Shown: positions 35,911-47,792 of the stretch, one piece after another
Layout: each line of letters opens with the position of its first letter
How positions within the stretch are numbered: the stretch's first letter is position 1
Source: Persicaria tinctoria
Taxonomy: Eukaryota > Streptophyta > Magnoliopsida > Caryophyllales > Polygonaceae
Direction: 5' to 3'
Length of the DNA stretch: 64,000 bases
Assembly: GCA_037127255.1 (NCBI GenBank)
Contig: JBANSL010000001.1
Span: forward strand, 41,903,001-41,967,000
Translations under genes and position numbers: made by a program
Notes under the pieces: model-generated
Told to the model about the DNA's origin: nothing
Seen by the model: only the letters and a program-made list of their open reading frames with translations
The model's database searches: none

Positions 35911-36158
35911 ATTAAAACATAAGCATTTTTGCCACGTGTCACAACCTTAGAATAAGATATTTATAGAAATTAAATTATTACATAATCAATTTATTTTAGT
36001 CAACTAATTAATATATCCTTTAATATATCAATGTTTTAAGCAATCTATATAATATATTAAAATAAAAACATTTTTGCCATGTGTCACAACCTTAGAATAA
36101 GATATTTATAGAAATTAAATTATTACATAATCAATTTATTTTAGTCAATTAATTAATA
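35911..36158. repeat. Direct repeat copies in AT-rich DNA
   Basis: 35918-36040 and 36067-36158 share AAACAT..CATTTTTGCCA, TGTGTCACAACCTTAGAATA and the following AT-rich sequence. The second copy goes on after the Stowaway MITE (36394-36421). The two copies are about 95% alike by eye. Confidence 0.8.
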
Positions 36159-36393
36159 CTCCCTCCGTTCTTTTTTATTTGACTTTTTACTATTTAGGCA
36201 CGTTTTTTAAGGTGATAAAAACTATACGAAATATTTGTTTTTTTAAAATTTTTTTTAATAATCTCATAATTATTAGTAATAAGTTTAATATCATTAAAAA
36301 AATTGAAGAAAAAAATAATATTTATATAGTTTTTATCTTTCTAAAAAAAACGTGACGATTTTGAATACGTCAAATATAAAGGAACGGAGGGAG
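36159..36393. mobile_element. Stowaway (Tc1/mariner) MITE, 235 bp
   Basis: Termini CTCCCTCCGTTC and GAACGGAGGGAG are the classic Stowaway inverted repeats, and TA flanks both sides (36157-36158, 36394-36395). The interior is AT-rich and non-coding. It sits inside the second copy of the direct repeat, so it came in after that duplication. Confidence 0.95.
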
Positions 36394-37046
36394 TATATCC
36401 TTTAATATATCAATGTTTTAAGTTTGGGATTAATTCAAAACTATAATTTATCTATTATTATTTATATACTTTATATAATAATATTGTCTTCTTATAAAAT
36501 TTCATTATAATTTAAATTTATCTATATATTTGTATATCTATATAATATGTTAAACTACTTCTTATGTTTTAAGCAATGGGATTAATTAAAAACTATTTTT
36601 CAATAAAGTTACACCATATATTAACGAATAACTATTTAAGAGAATCGTTTTATTTATTTATTTATTTATTTATGTACTTAATAAGACGATTTTTGCTAAT
36701 TTGTCATAACCACCTTCATTTTATGGTTTTTACATATTTTTTACTTTATCAAAAATCGTCTTATTAAGTAGCCGATGCTACCTTTGTTAATCACTTATTT
36801 AATTATATAATAATAAATTTTTTATTCTTAAGATTTTTCTAACAAAACTGCACCATGGCTCAGTCACTCCACTAGTATTATATTAATCTTATTCCAAAAC
36901 TATTCAGGTGAAGTGCTAAAAATGATTAAAAAAAAGGATTGTGAATGGCTGAGTTATGCTCAACATTCATCAGTGCTTCACTTTTTTCAATTATTAGCCT
37001 AGTATATAACTTTTGCTCTCATCAATGATTCATATATATATATATA
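36394..37046. other. AT-rich DNA with hairpin, no gene
   Basis: Contains a (TTTA)n run at 36650-36672, the hairpin at 36677-36768, and a (TA)n tract at 37032-37046 that forms the left border of the MULE. No coding signal is seen. Confidence 0.6.
36677..36768. repeat. Perfect 19-bp inverted repeat (hairpin)
   Basis: CTTAATAAGACGATTTTTG at 36677-36695 is the exact reverse complement of 36750-36768, with a loop of 54 bases. It may be the terminal repeats of a tiny MITE or a stem-loop. Confidence 0.85.
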
Positions 37047-37845
37047 GGGTGAGGTTAAAGTGAAAATGGGACTTAAGATGAAAATTAAGCTTAAAGTGAA
37101 AATGGAAGCCAACCAACGCGCGCTCCGGTTTTTTAAAGAATAAATCATTGAACCGGGTGTGGACCGGAAAAAAGATAACAAAAATACAGACCCGGACCGG
37201 TAGTCTTCGCCTTGTTCTTCCCTCGCCGACAGAGAGAAAATCCTCATAGATCTCGATCGGCGATGGCGGAATGGAGGATTTTCCAAACAAAATAGGGCGA
37301 ATTCAGAAGATAATATCCAGAAACAAGACATCATCCCCACTCAAAGGCACAAAATCGAGCAGATAGGGAACATCGAATCGCCAGGTACAAAAATTGAGTG
37401 AAAAGGGGCAAATAGGTACGCAAACCAATTTCTTCATCACAAACTCGATAACTATGCTTAATTCCTGGAATTGGTGAATAAACATTGGATTTCATTATTA
37501 AATTACAACGCAAATTAGGATTTCGAACAAAAACATTCATAATTAGCGATCAATTTTTGAAAATTGGAATTGAAGAACAACCTAGGGTTTTCAAAACTCA
37601 AAACCTACCAAAACAATGAATAAACGCATATCAACTGATTCTTTTTATTGTTCAATAAAGGCATGTTCATAGTACATTAACTGCATCAGTGCTTGTTTTA
37701 GCAGATTAAATGCATTTGATATTCACTATGCACAATATAAACACTCTAGATTTTTATTTTAAGGTGTGGTAAACAATGACAGTGATTTTAAGAGCACATA
37801 TTAATTGATAAATATATTTCTTAAAACACAGATTGCACAATATAA

Positions 37846-40284
37846 ATGGAGTCTGATTTGGAAACAAACAATGAAAGTAGACAAAGTTCAGATGCATCTA
37901 CTACTGAAGGTATTGTTACTGCATTACCTCTTGCTATTTTACCTCCTGGAAATGACATTGAGCCAACACAACAAGAAGAGCACCTGCCTTGTAGAATGTT
38001 TGTTTCACCAAACAGTACAATGTATTGGATACCAATATGCAGTGAGGAATTGAGGCCATCAGAAAAAAAAGTGTTTGAGACAATGGAGGAAGCAATCAAA
38101 GCTTATTTGGATTATGCATATAAGGCTGGTTTTGATGTAAGACATGGAGCGATAGTTAAGGAGCCAGGGTTAATTAAACTGAAGTACTTGTATTGTAACA
38201 AGGCAGGATACAAGAATTACAAAAACACAAAAAATATGAGAAATCGGTTGTCTGGCAGAGTTGGGTGTACATCTAGGATTATAATCAAGCATTTTCAGGG
38301 TCAGGGGTTTGTTGTGACAAAACTTGAGGAGAAACACACACACAGTTTAGTGGATGAATTGGGAAAAATGTACATGAAGAGAAATAGACAGATGCGGACA
38401 CATCATAGAAAGTTTGTCCTTGATTGTGCAAAACAAGGAGTTGGGACAGCAAGATCCTACAGATTGTTTCAAGAAATGGTTGGAGGGTACAACAATGTTG
38501 GGCCTTTGGCAATTGATTTTAAAAATCAAAGAAGAGATCTCCTGGCTTATTTTAAAGGATCTGATGCTCAGGTGGTTAGTGATCGGTTCTTCAACAAAAA
38601 AGAAACATGCAGTGCATTTTACTTTGCATATGATTTGGATGAAGAGGACAAGCTCAATAGATTGTTCTGGACTGACGCTGTTTCTAGGAAGAACTACTCA
38701 TTGTTTGGAGATATTGTATCATTTGACTCAACCTATAATACGAACAGGTAAACACAAAACACACATCACTAATTGTTATATTATTATTTTTTTTATCATA
38801 ATGCATTTTTTTAAAGTACATTATCATATATAAGTACTGTAATTACACTGAAACACATATGTTTGTTGTCTGGAAGGTACAAGATGGTTTTCAGTCCATT
38901 CACAGGATATGACCACCACAAAGGTTGTGTGTTGTTTGGGGCAGGACTTTTGCGAAATGAGAATGTGGAATTTTATGTTTGGTTGTTTGAACATTTCAAG
39001 AAGGCAATGGGTCACTGCCCAACCATCTTCTCAACAGACCAAGACCCAGCAATGAAGATAGCTGTAGAGAAGGTATTCCCTGAGACAAGACACAGGTTAT
39101 GCATGTGGCACATCATGGAGAAGCTGTCTCAGAAAATTGACAACGCAATGACTGGCTACTCCACATTCACAACCAGGCTCAGAAGCATTGTGTGGAACAT
39201 GGAGATAACCCCTGAAGAGTTTGAATCAGAATGGAAAAAGTTGATGGACGATTTTGGAATGGAAAACCACTCATGGTTATCTGAAATGTTTCTTATCAGG
39301 AAAAAGTGGATACCTGCGTACTATAGAAATGTCCAACTTGGCGGATTAGTGAGAACAACATCCATTTCAGAGAGCATGAACAACTTCTTCCGTAAGTTTT
39401 CAAACTGTTCAGCAAATTTAATAGAATTTATCTTGTACTATGACAGTGCAATTGAGACACAAAGGCATAGGCAAGGGAAAAATAATTATGATTGTCCAAT
39501 CCTGAAACCAAAACTGATCTCGTCGCTTCCATTAGAGAAGCATGCTTCAACATTGTATACCTTGGGGATATGGAAAAAGTTTCAGGAAGAATTGAGTGCT
39601 GCATTGTATAACTGCAGAGTCACAAATGTGACAGAGATTGAAGACAGAGAAGTGTATACTCTGAAGCAGCAAAACAGAATGATGTACACTGTTGAGCACC
39701 AGATTGCTAATCATCACTGCTCCTGTTCTTGCAACTTGTTCATCAGAAATGGCTACCCATGCAGACACATATTAGCAGTTTTGAAAGATTTACAAGTGGA
39801 GAAGTTGCCAGAAACATTGATACTGACTCGGTGGATAAAGGCTGCAACACTAAGCAATGTCTTTATGCTGGATAATAGTGTTGTCAGACAGTCAAGGGAG
39901 AAGAAGGAACAAAAACTGATGCTCACAAATATGCTAGCAGAATTCCATTCATGTGTAGACATCATTAAGGGCAATAGAGAGCAGATAAAGCATTTCACAG
40001 ACACCTTGAGAAAGGCAAAACAAGAGCTCCTAATATCAGCAACAAATTCAGAATCGTCGTCCAACTCAAAGACAAGTATATTCGATGAGTTTGCTGGGGT
40101 TCACAGGTCTGAAAATATTACAATTCATGATCCAACACAGGCAAAAACAAAGGGGAGTGGGAAGCGATTGAAAAGTGGAAAGGAGGTATCAATGGAAACA
40201 CAAAAAAGGGGGAAAAGATTATGCTCTGTCTGCAATCAATATGCTCCTCACAACAGCAGGACTTGCCCAGAAAAGAAAAAATGA
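37846..40284 (+). CDS. FAR1/FHY3-like MULE transposase, intact, two exons
   Basis: Likely cuts and moves this MULE. Exons 37846-38747 and 38877-40284 join across a GT-AG intron in frame to 769 residues. Domains: acidic N-terminus; FAR1 DNA-binding domain about 85-168 (C117, C141, then HTH); MULE transposase core about 290-390 with FDSTYNTN and STDQDPAM, the first two acidic catalytic positions, then CMWHI; SWIM zinc finger C-X-C-X10-C-X-H (CSCSC...CRHI); lysine-rich C-terminus ending in a C-X2-C-type knuckle (CSVCNQYAPHNSRTC). The third acidic residue was not assigned. There is no stop or frameshift. The start is the first ATG of the domain frame. FAR1 proteins also exist as domesticated transcription factors, but the MULE ends and the neighbouring ULP1-like gene favour an active-element origin. 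Confidence 0.9.
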
Positions 40285-40957
40285 GACCACCAAGCAACAC
40301 ACTTGAATGTTGAGCAAGGAAGCAATTTTTTGTTTTGATTTTACGTTGTTTGCAGTTTTACCTGTTACCCATGAACATCATGGATTTATAGTTGCACTTT
40401 TACCTGTTATGTATGAACATCTGGGATTTATAGTTGCACTTTTCCATATTAAAAGTTTACAATAAGGATAACCAACAGTCTTCGACTGTTGGTGAAGGAA
40501 GGACTGTTTTATGATGATTTACCAGTATTTTGACTTTTAAGTTTAATAAGTGAGCAACAATGATATGTGTTTACACATTTACTGATCAGTAGAAAATATC
40601 AACAAGCCTTGCATAGGTGATAACAGGGGTTTCCAGGCAAAAAGCAGTTAGAAAAACGGACAAAATATAACAGTCTCTATACCACGAACAAAACTGTATT
40701 AAATGTGAAAAACACAAGGATATAAATGCAATTTTGGTTATTATAATAGCACTTTTTAACTGTGAACCAGAAAAAGTTAGACATGTTAAGTCACAATTAC
40801 ATTGGGAACAAAGAGTTTTTAGGACCTATAATAGGGGAAAGAAAAAGATAAACATGCATTGGGCCTCTCGGCTTTTAAGAAAAAAAACAGTTAATAGAAA
40901 GTTAAATTTTATTAAAGAAATAAGTTAAACTGGCGGAAAACTGCAAAAATATCTGCC
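40285..40957. other. 3' region of transposase gene and upstream region of small gene
   Basis: Non-coding. Holds a direct repeat at 40365-40445 (TTTACCTGTTA, then ATGAACATC and GGATTTATAGTTGCACTTTT, twice) and an inverted-repeat-like AGTCTTCGACTGTTGGTGAAGG near 40477-40500. A polyadenylation region is likely here but no site can be fixed. Confidence 0.5.
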
Positions 40958-40965
40958 TATATATA
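40958..40965 (+). promoter_or_regulatory. TATA box of the small MULE gene
   Basis: TATATATA in CTGCCTATATATACAGAGAC, 107 bases upstream of the ATG at 41072. This distance fits a short plant 5' leader. Confidence 0.6.
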
Positions 40966-41071
40966 CAGAGACACGTCTTCATTAGAAAGGCACAATTTAA
41001 ACAGCAAAAACTGATATCCAGTGCTCTCTCCCTCGTTCCATTTCAAAAACCACCAAAGTCAGTCAATAGAA

Positions 41072-41540
41072 ATGGCAGGAATCAGGCCAGTAGAGTTCAC
41101 AGAAAATTACTACAGGGAGATGGACGCCCTAGATGAAATCCAATACCCAGGATACCACATGAAAATCATGGAAGATGCAGCGGAGACATTCACCACGAGG
41201 GAAAGGGCAAATTACATGGCATTTGCTGAATTTCATCAAACCTACTACGATGCAGTCAGGCAGGAAATGAGTGGAAATGAATACCATTTAGGTGAAGGTC
41301 GAAGGACACATAACAATGATCTGGAGGCCAAGGTAAGATCTCAATTCTTTTTTAAATAATATATTGATATTTACAATATAAATGTTAACTTGGAAATAAT
41401 GTATGCAGTTGGTTGAAGAACAAGAGAGGCTGCAAGATACATTGGAGATGGTTGAAGGATTCATAACTGCACATGTTGAAGCACTCATTGAATCAGAAGA
41501 TCTTAGGAGGGCCAAGATTAATGAATATCTTGGCATCTAG
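41072..41540 (+). CDS. Small two-exon gene inside the MULE, unknown function
   Basis: Exons 41072-41332 and 41409-41540 join in phase 0 across a clean intron (AAG/GTAAGATC to TATGCAG/TTG) to 130 residues. The ATG has a good context (AAATGGC) and lies downstream of a TATA box; an in-frame ATG at 41021 is less likely. The protein is acidic and mostly helical: an N-terminal MAGIRPVEFTENYYREMDAL, a middle RANYMAFAEFHQTYYDAVRQ and a C-terminal coiled-coil-like segment (LVEEQERLQDTLEMVEGF). I recognise no domain. It lies between the transposase and the convergent ULP1-like gene, so it may be an accessory protein of the element. There is no stop or frameshift. A captured host gene is the alternative. 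Confidence 0.7.
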
Positions 41541-43060
41541 ATTAAGTAGAAGGGCAACAAAAAACAAAAAAAAAAATAAAAAAAATTGCACCTTCAAATA
41601 TATTTTGTATTTCAAATATATGTATTTTATGTGGTAGGGAACAAGATGTTCTTCTATAGTATTGCCACATTTAAGTTTATTGTATTGATATTAATATAAA
41701 ATATTTCATCGTATTATTTTATTTAGTACGCATTTTAAATATGCAATTACTGTTGTAAAATTATACATTAAAAAATAATGTAAAGTATGGGTGAACAGCA
41801 GTAAAATAGGAGATAAAACACTAGTTGGAGATATGTATGAACACAAGGAACTTCAAATATTATAAAAATAACTTTAATTTATAATTGAAGATGAGACGAT
41901 TAAAGTTGAACAACATTCATTTATAATTGAACATCAGAAACCTACATTTTCATGAATCCCTGGGAAACAGCACAACATGCTAATATATGTGCACAAAACA
42001 CTATTCAATGTGAACAAAGCACAGTTATCTTAGTTCATTTTCCAAGATTTAGAGGAACAATACAACTCCAAAAACCACTTTTAAACATATAAAAAACATT
42101 AATAATAAGCAAATAAATAAAAGTGGAGGAAACATAAACAACTTTCAATTATATATGAACATAAGATAGTTAAAGATGAACAACAATCATTTATAACTGA
42201 ACATCAAAATATTACATATTCAGGGATCTCTGTATACAGGCACAACATAATTATAAATGTGCACAATACCATTTTAAATATGAACAACAAACAGTTACTT
42301 TGAACAAATGGGAGGATATGCCCATCACAACTGAAAAATTAAATAAATAAGGGTTACCTATAAAAAAAACGATTTATAGATAAAACAAACATTAAGTAGA
42401 AATGAATAACAAAATAAGAAGAAGGAAATAAAATATTTTTAAACTATATTACTTCACATGCACAACATGATCGTGTATTAGCACAAAACCCAAATATATT
42501 TGCACAACATTAATTTACAACACAACACCTCTTGTTTATATATACTGATACTTATGCACAACATAGACTTATATTGGCACAACGAGAATTTATTGTTGCA
42601 CAATATGAGACTTATGGAACACCACCCCCCCTGTTAAGTGCCCAATTCGAAACCTGGAATGACGACTTTTTATTTACCAATTCAAAGAACACAACCCCTG
42701 CCAGATTTAAGAACACAACCCCTACAAGGGCAAAAAACACAAAAACAAAAACAAAGCAAATACAAACATACTTAAACATAAAGAAGCAACAACATAACTA
42801 AATAGGAATATAATCCCACAACAGCATATCTTCCAAAAAGATAAGTTGTTAAATCCCATACAATTCACAAAATGTAGCAGAGTAGCAACATAGGATAGGA
42901 ATAGAGTTATACCCCCATAACAAGTAAACCCCAAAATGGGTATACCCTACAACAACTGTCCAACACATTGTTTAAACTGTCTAAAACAACCAACACATGA
43001 TACAATATACCAGATATATACTTAGTGATGGAGCTAAATGTTAACAGTAGTTAGTGATCA
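41541..43060. other. AT-rich spacer with diverged repeats
   Basis: No convincing gene. Two related blocks of about 190 bases (41865-42060 and 42135-42310) share GATGAACAACA-like, TTCATTTATAA-like, GAACATCA and GCACAACAT words. The word GCACAACA recurs from 42000 to 42560. A frame at 42532-42801 with lysine/threonine-rich low complexity is judged accidental. Confidence 0.5.
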
Positions 43061-46000
43061 TCAATTAAACTGCAGCTTCTGACCCTGGACTCCTTTTAAT
43101 GTCAGTTTTGCATGAGACTTGGCTGCTTCAATGACTTGAGTGCGCACCTCATTTAGATCTGAGCATATAATATCAGCCAAATATTTCTGTCGCAGCTTGG
43201 ATATGTTCTTCTCACTCCCTTTATCAAATCCAGGTTTGAATCCCTTCTCAACTCCAATAAAAGTTTCCATGTGCCTCATAAGACAAACACCTGAATGGAT
43301 CCTCTTATCATCACCAGCCCATGGAAGAACAACACTTGAGGAAGTTGATTTTGTAAGTGAGTCTGACTTAGCCTTCAATGCTTTGTTCCTCAAATAGTCA
43401 CCAAGGAAATCTTCCTATAAACATAAAAGTAATTATATAATCAGAAAAGGGCAAAGTTTAATAAATTAGAAATATATATTAATCAAATACATGACATAAA
43501 AAATAACAAAACTCACCAAACATTCTCCTGTTGATAGAATTGAGCCAGTAGGAGGAGAGACAGGAGGGCAAGCATATAGAGTTTGGATAAGTTTGGCCTT
43601 AACATTGAACACTACCATGAAAAACTCTTCTTCACGCTCAACAGCAAACACAAACTGTGAAAATGCACAAAAGAACATACATTTAAAAAAAATAAGGAAA
43701 ATAAAACAAAGGATAGAAGGAAGGTAATTTATATAAATATATATAAAAAAAACAACAACAAAATTAAATAAAATAGGAAAAAAACAATAAAGGTACCATA
43801 TCAACATCATTTAAAGCAATATGAGGAGCCATTGCCAATGAAGACTCAAGCCGAAGAGAAAACTTTTGATACTGGTTAACAGAGCTATCAAGAGATGTAT
43901 TGGAGGGATAATCCTACATAAAAGAGCAACAAACATAAATAAAATTAATAAAAAAAAAAGTGTTAAAGGGAAAAAAACACAAAACAAGAAAGAGTAGGAT
44001 GGACAAAGAACAAAAAGACACCAACAAAAAGAATACTTACAGCCGAATGAACTGGCACAAAAAACCTTAGTGGAGAAACATCACTTCTAAATTGTTCTTT
44101 GTGGTTGAGAACAGCACACCATCCAACAATAACATCATAGGAGACAGGGAAATCATCTTCAAGACTTTTCATTTCATGCCTATGCACTTCTACAGTCTTT
44201 GATTTAAACAGGACCTCACTACAAATATTAGACATGATATTAAACACATAAATATAATAAAGAAAAAAAATAAAACTTAAAATCATTATTAACAAAAACA
44301 TAAACTTACATGGGAGAAGCTGTTTTCTTAGATAAATAGGCAGACAGAATACGCTCAGTGCCAGAGATACCATCAGTAATATCAACAACTCTTGAAAAAT
44401 AAGGACTACGGAGGTTTAAGGAAGGTTTGGAAGACCTTCTACCAGCAACATCTTCTTCCTTACCAACATCTTGTTTCTCAGCTATTGAACTTAAGTTACG
44501 AACACGAGAAGATTTACGTTGTGGCAATGGAATAGGAGACTTCACCTTCTTTTTATACACCAACGGCTTTGCAGTGGGATTCACACTTACATCAGAGACA
44601 ACGGTTGAAGGGCCAGGAACAGAGGGGTGGTAGGGAGGGGCGGCAACATGAGCAGGAGGGATAGGAATATCATTCACATATTCTTTAGCAATGTTGAAAA
44701 CCACATCTGGCATCGCTTGAGGGGCGGCAGCAAACTTTGATGCATCTTTATCAGTCTTTTGTGCATTTTTATACCCAGTTTGTGTGTCAACATCAGACTT
44801 AAATGCAGGATCAGACCCAAATATGTCAAATGAAGTTACATCATCAAAAAGGGTAGTTTTCATTTTCACTCTGTTCTTATAAGCCAACTCAATCTGATTA
44901 AGACACTCAATCAACTCAGGGCTATACCAAAATTGGGACATTGGAGAATCTTCAGTATACGACTTATCGGCCTGATTTGGATTAGGATTATCTGATGAAG
45001 ACACAAAACCTAACATCTTATTACCCTCACTAAGAAGTGTCTTCACAGTAGAATCAGCTTGAATCTCAAGAGGGATTTGGGTAGAAAACTAAGCAAAATC
45101 AGAAATGGCATTCGCAAGAACTGATGTCTTTTGAACAAAAGACTGTATCCAAGCCTAAAAATACAAACACGCGCACAAAAACAAAAACTAAAACAAAACA
45201 CACAACACGCAATTACTACAACACTCACAAATTAAATGCGAACAAAAATTAAAAAAAAAATTACCATCAAAATGTATATACATAAGACAGAATGAAAAAA
45301 ATTAACAAAGGGGATTACAATAAAACCTTAACAAAACAAAAAGGAATAGGTGCAAATAAGCATATTATATTTGAACAAAGCATGAATATAAACGCAACAT
45401 CAGGGGCGCGGAACCAAGCAGCAATACAGATAGCAATGTCTGAAAATATTAATCAATATAGAAATAATATAAAAATAATGTAAGAAACCTCAAGGGGTGA
45501 TGTAGTCTTTCCAATTGAAGGGCTATCACCGGAATGTTGAGCGTTGACTGGATTAGCCACTAGAGAAGGAACAGTTTCAGCATACACCGGATTGCCCTGG
45601 ATAGAGGGGAGAGATTGACGTTCTTGAATCAACCCACGCCCAAAACCACCACTTTGAATGTCGTCAGTTTCACGTTGACGCAGCAAAGCAGAGGACAACC
45701 CCACAAAAACAGGGAAAGCCCGGGCCGCCCTCCTAGAAGCAGCACTTGTAAATAACTTGACCCGATCGATATAAAGCAGCTAAAAACAAACAGGCAGACA
45801 ATGGACACAATATCAACACATATGTGAAAAGAATAAAAACAATATGAAACAAAATTATAAAACAAAAAGACATAAACTGCACTCACAATCAAGAATAGCA
45901 GAGGTCCTCTGAAGTGACCATCTTTGTTCTTCTCCCACACTTTCTTCGTATCAACCAAACTTTCTAATAAAAACGCACACCAGTTCACATCTTTGAAATC

Positions 46001-47595
46001 ACCCAGCTCACTTACTGATCTAACCAAGTTCTGATTAGCAAGCCCATTCCCATGACTGTCAACCAGCAAAGAGTGAAATACCACAAGGAAATTGGTCACA
46101 AATTTCTCCCCACAATCAACATCACCTACTAACTTATCAATGACAACCGAAGGGGTTATATGATCAACAGTCCCAAGAGATGTCCTCCAATCCTTCACAT
46201 CATCAAAATTCTCTTTGCAAGTCTTCTTAGGCACCATTTTCTTTCCCAACGGCAATCCTAAAGTAATGTGGACATCAATATCACTTATTTCAACTTTCCC
46301 ACCATCATTCATAAGCAAACAGCACTTGTTTGGATCAAAATTATCAACAAGCCAGAATCCCAAAGACAGGGGCATGTACTCTATAGTCAGATCAAATAAA
46401 AACCCAAATCCAATGCCCCTAACACATTCTTTTTGCTTCTCATTCAATTTACTCAAAGCAGATACAAACATACGGATGTTGGATCTTGAGTTCAATGTGG
46501 GGAACTGCTTCGCTCTAGTCTTCCTTGGCTTCTTGACAAACAAATCCCTGCCACTAGGCACAACTTCTTCAGTTACCACATCAGTATTCTGATCCTCCAC
46601 CTCTGGCTCTTCAAGACGAACACCTTCCAGTCCAACTATTTCTTCCTCAACCTGAGCATCAGTATCCTTCTCGTTGCCTGCATCATCAGGACCCACATCC
46701 TCGGATGGAACTTCATCACCATTACCATCTTGGGTTACTCCACCAACATTAGTGTCTCCAAGACACAAAAGATTTGGTGTGCAAGACCTTCTAGATAAAA
46801 CCTCTGGTGATGCCCCAATATGAGTACGCCTTTGAGAAGCAGATTCAATAACAGCACCAGGGGGCGACAGAACATCACCAGCAATAATGGGAGAAGCAGA
46901 ATCCTTCCGAGAACGTCGAATAAGAGGATGTGTGTCTTCAGATTCAAGTGAATCTTCAATTTGAGAATCAAATAAATCTACAGAATCAGTTCCTAAATCA
47001 ACAACATGAAGCTTTGACCTAGATTTTTTCAATCGTTTCCGAGTTTTAGTTGGAACAATACTTGGATTAGACTGTGACCTCGTACGTGGACGTTTGCCTT
47101 GACAAAAGACAAAAGCAAGCCAAATATTATAACATCAAACACAAAAGACAACAAATAAAGTGCATTAAATATAAATAAAATCGCAAAACAACACACCACT
47201 ACAACACAAAATACATTAAAGTACAAAATTACAGAACATGCACTTAATAAACAACAGAAGAAAGTAGAAACTCAACAATCAACAAATGACAGTAAGAACA
47301 AATCTCCAAAACAGATGCAAACCCTAAAAAACACAAGAATAAAAGAAGACCAATAATACAAACATCTTACAAACATTAATCGATGCTGAACATAAATAGA
47401 GAACATCTGTGCTCCAGATTCAACAATTAACCTGAAAAACTCGTAATAAAACAGAATCGCAACCTAACGCACAATAACGCTAGAATACACATCCCGATAG
47501 ATGACGAACACAACAAATGGAGCCAAAATCGAAGTAATGTAAGTAAGAATAACGAAGATCAGTTCGAAACCCTAACCTTTCGAAGGTGAATCCAT
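43061..47595 (-). CDS. ULP1-like gene of the MULE, eight exons, one internal stop
   Basis: Exons on -: 47595-47577, 47097-45887, 45779-45489, 45154-44310, 44218-44041, 43913-43797, 43654-43517, 43414-43061. All join in frame at GT-AG sites to 1,051 codons including the final stop. N-terminus is basic (GKRPRTRSQSNPS, KTRKRLKK), a likely nuclear signal. Exons 2-3 hold the domain usual in MULE ULP1-like proteins (VRGIGFGFLFDL, VEISDIDVHITLGLPLGKK, LLYIDRVKLF). Exons 5-8 hold the C-terminal ULP1 fold (VEVHRHEMKSLEDDF, FFMVVFNVKAKLI, GVCLMRHMETFIG, CSDLNEVRTQVIEAA). Expected catalytic His, Asp and Cys appear as Glu/Phe, Asn and Ser (EEFFMVVFN; HSG for DCG). Exon 4 has a TAG at codon 529 (45089-45091), one C-to-T from CAG. 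Thus likely not an active protease, and this copy is broken. Confidence 0.85.
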
Positions 47596-47768
47596 GGAGA
47601 ACAGAGCTCAAACGGGCGATTCGGAAGGAAAATCTATCGAGCGAAGGAAAAGTGAGAAGCGCGGAAAGAGAGAGAGGAGAGTTAATGAGCTAGCTCCGAC
47701 TTTGAGTAATTAAGCTAAACGGATAGCTCCGACTTTGAGTAACGCTAGAATTCACTTGAACCCTTACC
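47596..47768. other. Right terminal region of the MULE
   Basis: Upstream of the ULP1-like ATG. Contains a duplicated TAGCTCCGACTTTGAGTAA (about 47691 and 47726) and ends in the terminal sequence TTCACTTGAACCCTTACC. It probably holds the promoter of the ULP1-like gene, but no TATA box is clear. Confidence 0.55.
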
Positions 47769-47792
47769 TATATATATATATATATATATATA
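47769..47792. repeat. (TA)12 between two MULE termini
   Basis: A pure TA tract of 24 bases. To its left is the right end of the 10.7-kb MULE, to its right a similar terminus facing away. Confidence 0.9.

Larger units (their letters stand above)
37047..47768. mobile_element. 10.7-kb FAR1-type MULE with three genes
   Basis: The left end GGGTGAGGTTAAAGTGAAAA follows a TA run, and the right end, reversed, is GGTAAGGGTTCAAGTGAATT, also against a TA run. These are short, imperfect inverted repeats. Inside are an intact FAR1/MULE transposase (+), a small two-exon gene (+) and an eight-exon ULP1-like gene (-). Plant MULEs carrying both a FAR1-type transposase and a ULP1-like gene are known; this copy fits that class. 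TA-rich flanks make the exact target duplication unreadable. Confidence 0.75.

Noticed and set aside
42532..42801. 89-residue frame in the MULE spacer
   Set aside because: Low complexity, no splice or promoter context, within AT-rich repeats.
45629..47032. Single 467-residue frame for the ULP1-like gene
   Set aside because: Its last part reads through an intron with GTGAGT donor; the spliced model continues in frame with the conserved LLYIDRV block instead.
37047..47768. Helitron as explanation for the 10.7-kb unit
   Set aside because: No Rep/helicase, no CTRR end with hairpin; a FAR1/MULE transposase and inverted ends are present.
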